This document shows, in pieces, positions 34,568 to 44,526 of a stretch of DNA of 64,000 nucleotides (within the stretch, counting starts at the first letter, position 1; each line of letters starts with the position of its first letter). The position numbers and the translations under genes were made by a program. Under the pieces are notes generated by a model. That model did no database searches, was not told the origin of the DNA, and worked only from the letters and a program-made list of their open reading frames with translations. This DNA comes from Alopecurus myosuroides (lineage: Eukaryota; Streptophyta; Magnoliopsida; Poales; Poaceae), in NCBI GenBank assembly GCA_028641055.1, contig CM054060.1:58719100-58783099 (forward strand), in the 5' to 3' direction.

Positions 34568-35267
34568 TTAGTCCCCAAAGCTGGTAGACTCCTGCGAACT
34601 CGTTCACTGGGCTCTGCCAGCTTAAAATCAATCTTGCCTTTGAACCTTAGGCCGCTGAGTAGGACCTCCGAGTAGCCCCGAATTCTGGCTCGAGTCTCTT
34701 CTCTTCCGAATAGAATTACTTCTCTTCTCTGTCGCCGGGTAGAATGACTTCGCGGAATTCCTGGAGAGAATCTCGACGTGGCAGACTAAATCCACCTTTC
34801 CGCACTGCAACTGGGCACGTGTCACGTTCTCGTACCCCCGACGCCTCGGTGCCCGGGATATGGCAGGCCATGCGCCCATCACTGCGGCCTAGGCCCACCG
34901 GCCCGTTAGGTCACATCAAGTGCAGTTATCATCCACGATCTCGACGTGGGATCGATTGCGGCCGTTACGCGCGCGAATGCGCTGTGTGCGTTTCTAACCG
35001 GCCCACACCCCACGTCGCACGATCTCTGCGCATAACTGATCCCACTAGCGTTACTGGTAACGGCTATCCGAGGGGAGGGATAAATACCCCCTCGGTAACT
35101 CCTTCTTCCCCTTCCTGCTCGCATTCATCCCTTGTCTCTTCGCATCTCCGCCGCCACAGAGTGCTTCTGCCGCCGCGCATCTCACCGCGTCGCTGCTCCC
35201 TGCGACGCCGGAAGGTTAGCAACTCCCATCAATCTTCCACGAATCTCCACCAAATCTCCTCTTCTCG
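34568..35267 (+). promoter_or_regulatory. Promoter and leader of F's antisense gene
   Basis: This non-coding stretch carries GATAAATA at 35079-35086 in 'gagggaGATAAATAccccctcgg', 182-189 bp before the ATG at 35268. The sequence between is a C/T-rich leader (ccttcttccccttcctgctcgc), typical of a plant 5' untranslated region. The polypurine tract of the sense element occupies its first bases. Confidence 0.65.
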
Positions 35268-38200
35268 ATGGCCCGCGACGATGATGCCCGCGCCGGATGG
35301 GCTGGTTCCGAGGTCACGGCAGACGATTGCCAGTGGCTCGTGAACACCCGTCGGGTTCCCGCCGGCGTGCGCTGCAGGCCCTCGAACGGCGAGCTCGTCC
35401 CCACTCCGGAGGCGGACGAGTTCGTCGTGTTCCTCTCTCACTTCAAGCGAGGATTCGGGCTTCCCGTCTCCGACTTCTTCCGCTTCTTCCTCAACCACTT
35501 CAGCCTTCAACCGCATCATCTGCCTCCGAACGCCATCGTCATGCTCGCATACCACGCCGTGGTGTGCGAGGCGTTCTTGGGTGTGCGCCCCACGGTGCAC
35601 ACCTGGGCGCGCTACTTCTTCTTCAGGAAGCAGAGCGTGCCCAAGCCGGGTAGCATGGAGAGCACCCGTAGCATGACCAAGACCGGCAGCGCCATGATGC
35701 TGCAACGCGGCGGGACCAACCACCCGCGTATCAAGGGCCTCGACTCCGTGCGCAAGTGGCAGCGGTCGTTCTTCTACGTGAAGAACATTGCTGTTGAAGA
35801 GGGAGCGCCAATTGTGGATCGGATCCACCTCCCCAAGTGGACGAACACGACGCCCACCCAACAGAATTGGGGATTCAAGCCTGCACTAGAAGGCGACATC
35901 AAGCAGATCAACCAGCGCCTTGCCCAGTTGAAGGATTTGGGGCTGAAGAGCGACGACCCCATCGCCTGCTGGATTTCCAGGCGAGTGCTCCCGCTGCAGC
36001 GCCGTGCGCACCTCATGTGCTACATAGGGGGCAACAGAGACTGCACACGGACGACCACGTTCAAGTTGAGCAACGCGGATGTGGCCGTCTGGGCGCGCTC
36101 GATCATGAGCACTGGCCTCACCGACAACTGGCAGTACGGCTTCGTGCCGTATAGCCGCACGAAGCCCATCGGACAGGTTAGTATTGTTATGCTTTGTCTT
36201 TGCATCATGATGCCGAGTAGACAGCCTTCCAGCTTAGAATGCTTAGTATTCGCATGCTGTGCCGAGTAGAAACTCCCGCTAGTATCCACTAGGCTTCATG
36301 TGCTTTGCGTTTGCACGCCATGCTGAGTAGAGCACTTGCTAGTATCTGTTAGGCCTTATGTGCTCTGTGTGTGCACGCCATGCAGAGTAGAAAATTCGCT
36401 AGCATCTGTTAGGCCTTATGTGCTTTGTGTGTGCACGCCATGTCGAGTAGAGCACTTGCTTAAATATGCTTTGTGTTTGCATCCCACTCCGGGTAGAGTT
36501 CCTTGTATTACTCAATTGATTTGTGCTGCTTGCTTGTATCTTCAGCACCTTGACCGCCAGCTTGCTGAGAACGAGGAGCTCCTTGAGGCCAACTGGGACC
36601 CAGACCGGACGGAGGATGACGAGACCGCCTACGACACCCAGGACACCCTCTGTGTCCCTCATGCCGAACAGCATGGTAAGCACCACATCGATGCTTCCAT
36701 TCGGGATTGGTCTGAGGACGATGAAGAAGGTGATTGAGCTTGCCTCTGCAGCTACGGGTAGCGCTATTTCTTCTTCCTTTCTGCTTCTCATCTGCTTCTT
36801 CTCTTCTACTCTGCAGACGACGCCGACGCGGACGAGGAAGATGAGGACGTCCTCGACGTCAATCCGGTTGCGGTGGCTGCTCCCACCACTCGGAAGAGGA
36901 CGGGTAGCGGTGCTCAAGAGCCCCCCACCAAGAAGCCGAAGGCCGAGAAGAAGAAGAAACAAGTTTCAGGCCGAAGGCCACCCCCTTCCCGCAAAGGGTA
37001 AGTAGTTTCCTTCTGGCTTGCGTCTTGCCAATGCTTCCTGGTGTTCTTCTTTTCCCTTCCCTTTTCTGAACTCCTTTTTCTCTTCAGCGCTCCCTTGGAC
37101 GCTGATGCTGCTGCTGCCCCCGCCAAATCCAAGAAGAAAACACCCGTCGACCCTTAGTCGCTCATCAATCTTGATGAGGGCGAGGAGGAAACAGCCGCAC
37201 GAACTAGGACGCGTGAGTCCTCTCCCGCGAAGGAAGAAGAAGAAGACACCAATGCCCAAGACGCGGGCGCTGGTGCTCAGGACATGGACATAGAGCAGCA
37301 GGACCGCGCAGAGCCACACGCGCAGGATGCCGTTCACGACGAGAGACCCCCTTCTCCCCCTGCTGCTTCAGCTGGGGAGAATATCGAACAAGATGCCGAC
37401 AACCAAGACCGTGCTGCCCTTGAGCGGCGAGAAGAGAACCAGGAGCAGCCAGATGTTGAGGCTGCTGCCCAAGATGACCCCGCGGCCCAGCCGCGGGTAG
37501 AAGTACAAGAAGATGCATGACCAGATCCCGCTGCCGAGCAGCGGGCTGAGACGACCGTGGTGGAGCAGGACCCGCAGAGCCAAGCGCAACCAGACGTTGC
37601 ACCGGGTAGCCGGCCCCCTGTGCCGCCTACTCAGCAGGATGCTCCACCTACCGCCTCCATCCCTCCAGCGAAGAAGACCAAGACCCTGGCAAACCCTCCA
37701 GCCAAACAGAACACCGAGAAGACCGATCCAAACCCTCCAGCCAAGCAGAACATCAAGAAGGCGGATGTTGCCGAGAAGCAGGCTACTCAGCCTGATGCCG
37801 CAGTCCGCAAGAACCCACCACGCAACGCTGCGCTGGATTCTGCCAAGATGCCGCCGCCTAAACTACCCGCGAAGCCTGCCGCAAAAGTCGGGCAGCTCAC
37901 CATTGGCGCTCCTGGCAGTTCTGCTAGCGCAGGTGCTTCCGGCAGTTCCGCTGGCGTAGGCGCAGGATCAAGCGCTCAGGATCCGCCTGGCTACCTGCCC
38001 TACATGGTGCGAACGGCCCAGCAGTATGGCATCAAACTGACCGCGGGCGAGAAGAAGGCCGCGCTTACAAAGGGCAAGCAGGCCACAGCTGTGGACGCCA
38101 AGTTGTCGGAAAAGAAGAAGAAGGCCCTCTCGATCTTCTCGCGCGAGGCCCAAGAGACTGAGGTGCAGTCCGCAGGGCTCAAGCAGATAATCGCTCGGGC

Positions 38201-40329
38201 AGGCTTCATCGACGCGATGTGGGAGAGCGATTTCCTTGGCAACCCGACCTGGGATGGCATGACCTTGGGCCCGCTGGACCATTGGCGCACCGACTGGAAC
38301 AAGGCGGACATTGGCTACAATCCCATGACTATCTCATCCGCCACTAGCACGCTGGCCGCGAAACTGTTCGTCCACCGCAAAGCTGCAGAAGATCTCGAGC
38401 AAACCTACGCTGTAAGTTTTGTTTTCTTTTTCCGAGTTGCGGTTTATTATTCCGAGTTGCGACTTCCTTCTTATTCTACTCTTCTCTTTCTCCTTAACCA
38501 CCATCCAGTCCCCGAGATTCGGGCCGAGTAGACGGGTACTCAAACGAGTTGCCGTCTTCTCAGGTCAAATCTTCAAAACCATGTCTAACGCCTTTTCTTT
38601 CTCCTTCTCAGAATAGCCTCTTGAAGAGGACAACCCTCTACCGGCGTCTGCTCTGGAACCACTCCATTGCCAAGAGGCGCCTCGAGGCCCTCGAAGCGGA
38701 GCGCAAGACTGATGCTGAAACGGAGAAAGCAGCCCTGGATCGTGCTCTCCAGATTTCAGCACTCGAGAGTAAGCTTCTAGCTATTCGGTTAATGCGTTTT
38801 TTGTTTATGCCCGTATGTGCTCTTTGCTCTAACTCCCTCTACTCTGCAGGCAAACTTGAGACGCTGACGGATGAGCACAAATACTGCCATGTCTTCGTCG
38901 AATCCGCTGAAAGCAAGATTAAGGAACTCGAAGGTGAGTTGCCGTTTTCTTGGTTATTTTACTTCTCTCTCTTGCCTACCCTCCTTACTGTACCGCTTCT
39001 GTCCGCAGAAGAGTACAAGAAGTTCCGCGAGGAGCATCTTGACTGTCTGAAACCTGCCGAGTTGAAGCAGCAGATTGCGGACCTGGAGGTAGAGTTCAAG
39101 AGTAGACATCTCACCGAGATGGAATCGCTGCAAGTCAAACTGAAGACCGCCCTCCAGGACGCCCTAGATCTGACTGCCGAGAAGGACAAGATGGAGGCAG
39201 CCTTCAAGGCCAAGCAGCGGGCCCTCGAGTTGGAGAACGAGACGCTGAAGAAGAGCAATGTGGACCTTATGAGCCAGCTGGACGAGTTCCGCAAGGTTGA
39301 AGAGAAGCACATTGCTGACGAGGAGTCATGGAAGAGGAAACTGCAATCGCTACTCTGCGACCTGAACAGTAAGTTCTCGCTCCTCTGCGCCTTCCTGTTT
39401 CCTTCTTCCTCTTTGTGACTTGATTTGTATCTCTTCTCTGCCTCTGTTTCTAATCCTTTCTGATAGCATTTTCAGAAATCTTCCCCGATCTCTGCTCGGC
39501 TAGCAAGCCTGCCCTGTCTAAGGCACAAGAACTTCGATCCGAGAAGGGACTGCCGATGGACACCAAGGCTTCGATTGAAGATAGCTTCACAAATCTGCAG
39601 GGACAAGTTCAGCGTCTGAGGGGCTTGGGCACTGATTTGGCATCCACGGCCTTCAAGCTGCATGCGCTGTTCTGGTCCCAAGAACCTTTGCCAAGGACCA
39701 TCCGCGCGCTCACCGAGAAGCTCAACGGTGTCAAAGCCGAGTTGAAGAAATGGCGCGCATCCGGAGCTCGGGCAGGCGCCGACATGCTCCTAGTCTTCAT
39801 TTGCAGCTGGTATGAGAATCTCAATCTCAACACCATCCTCGAGATGCGCCAGGACTCAAAGTGGGAGAAGGATCCCGAGTGTGTGACTCGCCGCCAGGCA
39901 GTCGCATATGAAATCGCCTCCTACACGGATACCGCGCGCTTCATCGAAGGCCTCACCAAGCCTGACACGGACGCGGAAGGTGATGATGAGGATGAGGACG
40001 AGGAAACCGAGTCGGATGACTTGGCTTGCTTCGAGAACACAGGTGCCGAGAAGGGGAAGGGCAAGGCTGCCGCGGGTAGCGACGAGGAAGCCGAGAGCCA
40101 GGATGCCACCATCATTGCCGATTTGGCGACCCAGGGTGCGGCTCCCGAGCTGGGCTCGTCCTCTGGCGCGGCACTCGACGACACGGCGCAACCCCGCTCT
40201 CAGTCCAATGCCTCTACATCCATTACGGACCCCATCTCGGTGGCCACCGCCACCTCAGATCAAGCTGCTGCCAACCCCGAAGCAGACGCCGCCCAAGCCA
40301 ACTTGGAGAATACCGCGACTTTGGACTAG
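35268..40329 (+). CDS. Spliced antisense gene of element F (Transposase_28-like + coiled coil)
   Basis: Eight exons fit one frame with GT-AG introns: 35268-36176, 36546-36729, 36817-36997, 37088-38411, 38612-38768, 38850-38933, 39009-39368 and 39467-40329 (4,062 nt). Exon 1 has 'WLVNTRRVPAGVRCR' and a region of the plant Gypsy-associated Transposase_28 type: 'FLSHFKRGFGLPVSDFFRFF', 'LNHFSLQPHHLPPNAIVML', 'VRPTVHTWARYFFFRK'. Exons 2-3 are acidic then Lys-rich (possible nuclear signal, TKKPKAEKKKK). Exon 4 is Gln/Ala/Pro-rich, then 'GMTLGPLDHWRTDWNKADI'. Exons 5-7 are predicted coiled coil. Exon 8 has 'AELKKWRASGARAGADMLL' and an acidic tail. Two stops interrupt exon 4 (TAG 37155, TGA 37518). 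The function is unknown despite the 'transposase' label. Confidence 0.75.
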
Positions 40330-40995
40330 TTACCTCCTGAAATACTCATGCTTTGAAACATTTATCAGATCCTCGGGATGCCGGGTGCAAATGTATCAAA
40401 CAATTTATCTTCCCGTTGCTACTCAGTTTTTATTCCACTTGAAGTTTTATACTTAGTAATTTGAGCAGCTTTAGCTTGATGTCTGGTTGCGTTATCATGC
40501 GAGTCCCCGAGTTGCATTTCTCATTCACTCCTCCTTTTTATCTCAGCTCTTACCTGCAACTTGTTGCTTTTCTGGTATTCGAGTCACAAGAGTTCAAAGT
40601 TGGAGTTTCAAATACTTAGCCACTTGGAAACAGTCATAGTAACGCTGCCCACCACATAGCCGAAAAAACTTAACAAAAACAGTAAAAACACTCTATTCGG
40701 TTGCCACACGCGTCCTTCCCTTTGCAATTTTTCATGTGTTCATTAACTCTTTGGCTTGTTCTCTGGCTTGCCATGAAGCCGGTTTGCGGACAACAGCAGA
40801 GTCGCAGACTGTCCGGTGAGTATAAACACACTACTTTGTATGCTTTTGAAATTCTAAGCGTAGCAACTGAGTAGACAAAGATGCAGCAGAATAGAAACAC
40901 TTAGAACAATTCTAGACGAGGGCAGTCCCCGAGTTCAATTTCAGATTGCAGAGTAGGAGTTCAACTCGGATAAGAGAGTGCATACACACTTTTGC
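40330..40995. other. Tail-to-tail spacer of element F
   Basis: This non-coding DNA lies between the convergent antisense gene and pol. It shares short blocks with E (28420-29039), which suggests conserved 3' processing signals for one or both transcripts. Confidence 0.7.
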
Positions 40996-42570
40996 TCATG
41001 AATGAAAGCGACGAATTAGAGCTACATTCCAGGGGCGCTTGGATTCCTCCCCAGCTTTATCCGGCCTGTTCTTCTGTGATGGTTGCGCATCTACAAGGTA
41101 GTACGCATCATTGTGTAGATCCTTGCTCACAATGAACGGCCCTTCCCACGGAGGGGATAGCTTGTGCATCTCGGCTGTGCGCTGCACGAGCCTAAGTACC
41201 ATGTCTCCTTCTCGGAAAACCCTTGGGTTTACTTTTCGGCTATGATAACGCCTCAGGTTTTGCTGGTAAACAGCCGAACGTGACAGAGTAAGCTCTCTTG
41301 CTTCTTCTAGCAGGTCAACGTCATCTTCTCGAGCTTCTCTCGCCTCCGCCTCAGTGTAGAGGGTTACTCGGGGGGAGTCATGCTCTAAGTCGATTGGCAA
41401 CACGGCCTCAGCCTCGTAAACCAAGAAGAATGGCGTGTAGCCGGTTGACCGGTTAGGGGTAGTCCTTAGACTCCACAACACCGCTGGCAACTCGTCTAGC
41501 CAACACCCTGGTGTTTTCAGCAGCGGCTCAATCAGCCTTGGCTTTATGCCTGCAAGCACCATGCCATTTGCTCTTTCCACCTGCCCATTGGATGCGGGAT
41601 GCGCGACAGACGCGACATCTAGCCGGATATGCTTATCTCTACAGAATCTCACCATGGCACCCTCAGCAAAGTTCGTGTCGTTATCCGTGATGATGCTGTG
41701 CGGGTAGCCGTATCTCAGGATCACATCCTTCAGGAAACTCACAGCAGTAGCTCCATTACACTTCCGAATAGGCTTCACTTCAATCCATTTGGTGAATTTA
41801 TCAACCATGACCAAGATGTGTGTCATGTTGCCTCTAGCCGGTTTGAAGGGACCAACCATATCCAGACACCAAACAGCAAATGGCCAAGTGATGGGAATTG
41901 TTTTCAACTCGGAAGCAGGCATGTGGATCTTACTTGCGAATCTCTGGCAGCCGTTGCACTTTCTCACGATATCCTCAGCTTGCTTCAAAGCAGTGAGCCA
42001 GAAGAAGCCATGCCGAAAAGCCTTCTTGACTAGGGCCCGAGAAGAGGCGTGATGCCCGCATTCCCCTTGGTGTATTTCCACCAGAATTTCTTCTCCTTCT
42101 TCCGGTTCCACACAGCGCTGCAGCACGCCAGTGGCACTTCTTTTATGCAGCACTTCTCTGAAAATGGTGTAGCCCTTGGATCTTCTCTGAATCTGCCTTG
42201 CGGTAACCTCATCATCTGGTAGGGTGCCATCCTTTAGAAAGGATAATATGGGCATGGCCCAACTCGGCGTCTCCCGTGCGGGAAACCCTGGTTCGTCCAC
42301 TTCCATTGGGACAGCCACTGTCGCGTCTTTTTCTGGGTTGGGGTTGACTCTCTGCAGCCCCGAACGGTTTGCAAGGACTTCTTCAAGGAATGCGACAGTC
42401 CCCGAGCTGAGAGGGGCAGTCCCCGAGTAAGGAGGAGCAGTCCCCGAGTAAGGAGGAGCAGTCCCCGAGTAGGGAGGAGCAGTCCCCGAGTAGGGAGGGG
42501 CAGTCCCCGGGTTGCAGGCGTCAGTCCCCGGGATGGAGACTGCAGTCCCCGTGTCCTCTTTTGCACCTTC
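40996..42570 (-). CDS. Element F integrase with N-terminal linker
   Basis: The frame is open from 42570; the first ATG is at 42318. A linker of tandem 'PPYSGTA' repeats leads into 'DGTLPDDEVTARQIQRRSKG'. The zinc finger follows (HH in 'GECGHHASSRALVKK', CC in 'CNGCQRF'). The catalytic core has 'WCLDMVGPFKPARG' (D), 'IITDNDTNFAEG' (D) and 'SNGQVERANG' (E). The C-terminal part has 'PPWEGPFIVSKDL' and ends 'WNVALIRRFHS' with UGA at 40996. All catalytic residues are present, so it could be active; the enzyme joins element DNA to the chromosome. It follows an in-frame UAG. Confidence 0.9.
   Translation of the reverse strand, partial: EGAKEDTGTAVSIPGTDACNPGTAPPYSGTAPPYSGTAPPYSGTAPPYSGTAPLSSGTVAFLEEVLANRSGLQRVNPNPEKDATVAVPMEVDEPGFPARETPSWAMPILSFLKDGTLPDDEVTARQIQRRSKGYTIFREVLHKRSATGVLQRCVEPEEGEEILVEIHQGECGHHASSRALVKKAFRHGFFWLTALKQAEDIVRKCNGCQRFASKIHMPASELKTIPITWPFAVWCLDMVGPFKPARGNMTHILVMVDKFTKWIEVKPIRKCNGATAVSFLKDVILRYGYPHSIITDNDTNFAEGAMVRFCRDKHIRLDVASVAHPASNGQVERANGMVLAGIKPRLIEPLLKTPGCWLDELPAVLWSLRTTPNRSTGYTPFFLVYEAEAVLPIDLEHDSPRVTLYTEAEAREAREDDVDLLEEARELTLSRSAVYQQNLRRYHSRKVNPRVFREGDMVLRLVQRTAEMHKLSPPWEGPFIVSKDLHNDAYYLVDAQPSQKNRPDKAGEESKRPWNVALIRRFHS
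42395..42560 (-). repeat. 21-bp tandem repeats in the pol linker
   Basis: On plus the unit is agtccccgagtaaggaggagc, occurring about seven to eight times with small changes. It encodes PPYSGTA repeats on minus. The minus-strand core CTCGGGGACT resembles the polypurine tracts next to the E and F 3' LTRs (TTCGGGGACTAA, TTTGGGGACTAA). Confidence 0.85.
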
Positions 42571-44526
42571 CTAGTCAATCTCCATTGGAGCTGCTTCTTC
42601 ATTAGGCAGAGAGGGAACGAAAATGGATTCCGAGTTGGGGGATGGCTTGATGGAAGGCTTTCTCAAATGCTCCAAGGCAATCCCAGCCGGGATGTACTGC
42701 CGAGAAGACCCCAACTTGGACAGCTCATCAGCTGCTTCATTCTCTGCTCGGTGAATGTGTTGGAACTCGCAACCTTCAAAGAATCCTGTCATGGTTTGGA
42801 CCAGGAAGCGGTATGACGCCATATTGGCATCCAGAGCATCCCAAGTGCCAGAAACTTGCTGCACAACTAGATCTGAATCGCCATAGCATATGATGCGCTG
42901 CACACCAACTTCCTTTGCTACCTTCAAGCCGTGTACTACGGCCTCGTACTCTGCGACATTGTTGGATGCCTTGAAGTGGATTTGCAGCACATACTTGAGT
43001 TGATCTCGCTTGGGTGACGTAAGCACCACGCCAGCACCAAGGCCCTCCTTCATCTTGGAGCCATCGAAGTGCATCTTCCAGTAGTTGGATACCAGAGTAG
43101 GAGGCTCATACTGCACCTCAGCCCAATCCACAAGGAATTCCGCCAGGATCTGAGACTTGATGGCTTCTCTTCTCGCATACGCGGGAGCGTACGCGGCTAG
43201 CTCGATTGCCCACTTGGCTACTCTACCACTTTCTTCCTTGTTGCCCATGATATCCGAGATGGGAGCTGAGCTCACCACTGTGATGGGATGTTCTTGGAAA
43301 TAATGCTTTAGCTTCTTGGCGCCCAGGTACACGCCATAAGTCATCTTCTGGTAGTGCGGGTAGTTTTGTTTGGAGCTGGACAGCACCTCACTGAGATAAT
43401 ACACCGGCCGCTGCACACTTTTGCCTTCCTCTTCTCGCTCTACCACGATCACCACGCTTACCACTCGATTGGTAGCCGCAATGTATAGCAGCATTGGCTC
43501 CTTGGGTAGCGGACTAGCCAAGATGGGAGCGCTACCCAGCATTGCCTTTAGCTCTTTGAATGCCACATCCGCTTGCGGTGTCCAAACAAACTTGTCGCTT
43601 TTCTTCATCAATTGATACAAGGGCAGGGCCTTCTCGCCCATTCTGCCCAAGAAACGGCTCAAAGATCCCAAGCAATCAGTGAATTTTTGCACATCCTTCA
43701 GGGATCTCGGCAAAGACATGCTTTCAATAGCTTTTATCTTTGAAGGATTGGCCTCAATGCCCCGACTGGATACCAAGAAGCCAAGTAGCTTGCCAGCCGG
43801 GACGCCAAAGGTGCATTTACTCGGGTTCAGCTTCATCTTATACTTGCGCAAGTTAGCGAAAGTTTCCTCAAGGTCACTAAGCAGAGTATGTGTTTTATTC
43901 GTTTTGATAACAATGTCATCTACGTACACCTGCACATTCTTGCCGAGTTGGTCATGCAAGCATTTCTGCATGCATCTCTGATAGGTAGCACCCGCATTCC
44001 GCAACTCGAAACACATGACACGATAGCAATAAGCCCCGTACGGGGTAATGAAGGCAGTCTTTATTTGATCAGCAGGGTTGAGAGCTATCTGGTGAAAGCC
44101 AGAGTAGGCATCTATGAAAGACAACAGCTCACAACCATCAGTGGAATCGATCACCTGATCGATGCGAGGTAGCGGAAAAGGATCCTTAGGGCAGGCCTTG
44201 TTCAAGTCGGTGTAGTCGACGCACATGCGCCATGCGGTAGCGGCCTTGGGGTCCTCCTTCTTCTTCTCAACCATGACCGGGTTGGCTAGCCAATCCGGGT
44301 GCAGCACCTCCATGATGAAATTGCTTATCAGCAGCTTGGTGATCTGATCACCGATGGCCTTCCTTCTCTCATCTCCGAAGCGGCGCATAGCCTGCTTTAC
44401 TGGTTTGGCGTCAGGACGCACATGTAGCGAGTTCTCAACCAACTCCCTCGGGACACCCGGCAAATCCTCATTGGACCAGGCGAACACGTCCCGATTCTCA
44501 CGGAGGAAGTGGATGAGCTCGCTTTC
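42571..44526 (-). CDS. Element F reverse transcriptase and dual RNase H
   Basis: The stretch is open in the same frame from just after the UAG at 44527; the first ATG is at 44487. Counting from that ATG, 'LLSFIDAYSGFHQI' (Asp about residue 126) and 'QVYVDDIVIK' (YVDD about residue 188-191) are the RT catalytic motifs. The first RNase H has 'LLYIAATNRVVSVVIV', with Ala in place of the first Asp, so it is probably inactive. A second RNase H follows with an intact D-E-D-D set: 'MHFDGSKMKEGLGAG', 'NNVAEYEAVVHGL', 'CYGDSDLVVQQ', 'NEAADELSKLGS'. This dual arrangement marks the Tat lineage. It ends at UAG 42571. Confidence 0.92.
   Translation of the reverse strand, partial: ESELIHFLRENRDVFAWSNEDLPGVPRELVENSLHVRPDAKPVKQAMRRFGDERRKAIGDQITKLLISNFIMEVLHPDWLANPVMVEKKKEDPKAATAWRMCVDYTDLNKACPKDPFPLPRIDQVIDSTDGCELLSFIDAYSGFHQIALNPADQIKTAFITPYGAYCYRVMCFELRNAGATYQRCMQKCLHDQLGKNVQVYVDDIVIKTNKTHTLLSDLEETFANLRKYKMKLNPSKCTFGVPAGKLLGFLVSSRGIEANPSKIKAIESMSLPRSLKDVQKFTDCLGSLSRFLGRMGEKALPLYQLMKKSDKFVWTPQADVAFKELKAMLGSAPILASPLPKEPMLLYIAATNRVVSVVIVVEREEEGKSVQRPVYYLSEVLSSSKQNYPHYQKMTYGVYLGAKKLKHYFQEHPITVVSSAPISDIMGNKEESGRVAKWAIELAAYAPAYARREAIKSQILAEFLVDWAEVQYEPPTLVSNYWKMHFDGSKMKEGLGAGVVLTSPKRDQLKYVLQIHFKASNNVAEYEAVVHGLKVAKEVGVQRIICYGDSDLVVQQVSGTWDALDANMASYRFLVQTMTGFFEGCEFQHIHRAENEAADELSKLGSSRQYIPAGIALEHLRKPSIKPSPNSESIFVPSLPNEEAAPMEID

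Noticed and set aside
35268..36269. Exon 1 of the antisense gene taken as a classical DNA transposase
   Set aside because: The Transposase_28 label is historical; no catalytic triad or terminal inverted repeats accompany it, and it sits inside an LTR element.
42395..42560. Regularly repeated 21-bp units as a possible CRISPR array
   Set aside because: The units are directly adjacent with no unique spacers, lie inside an open pol frame, and the genome is a plant.
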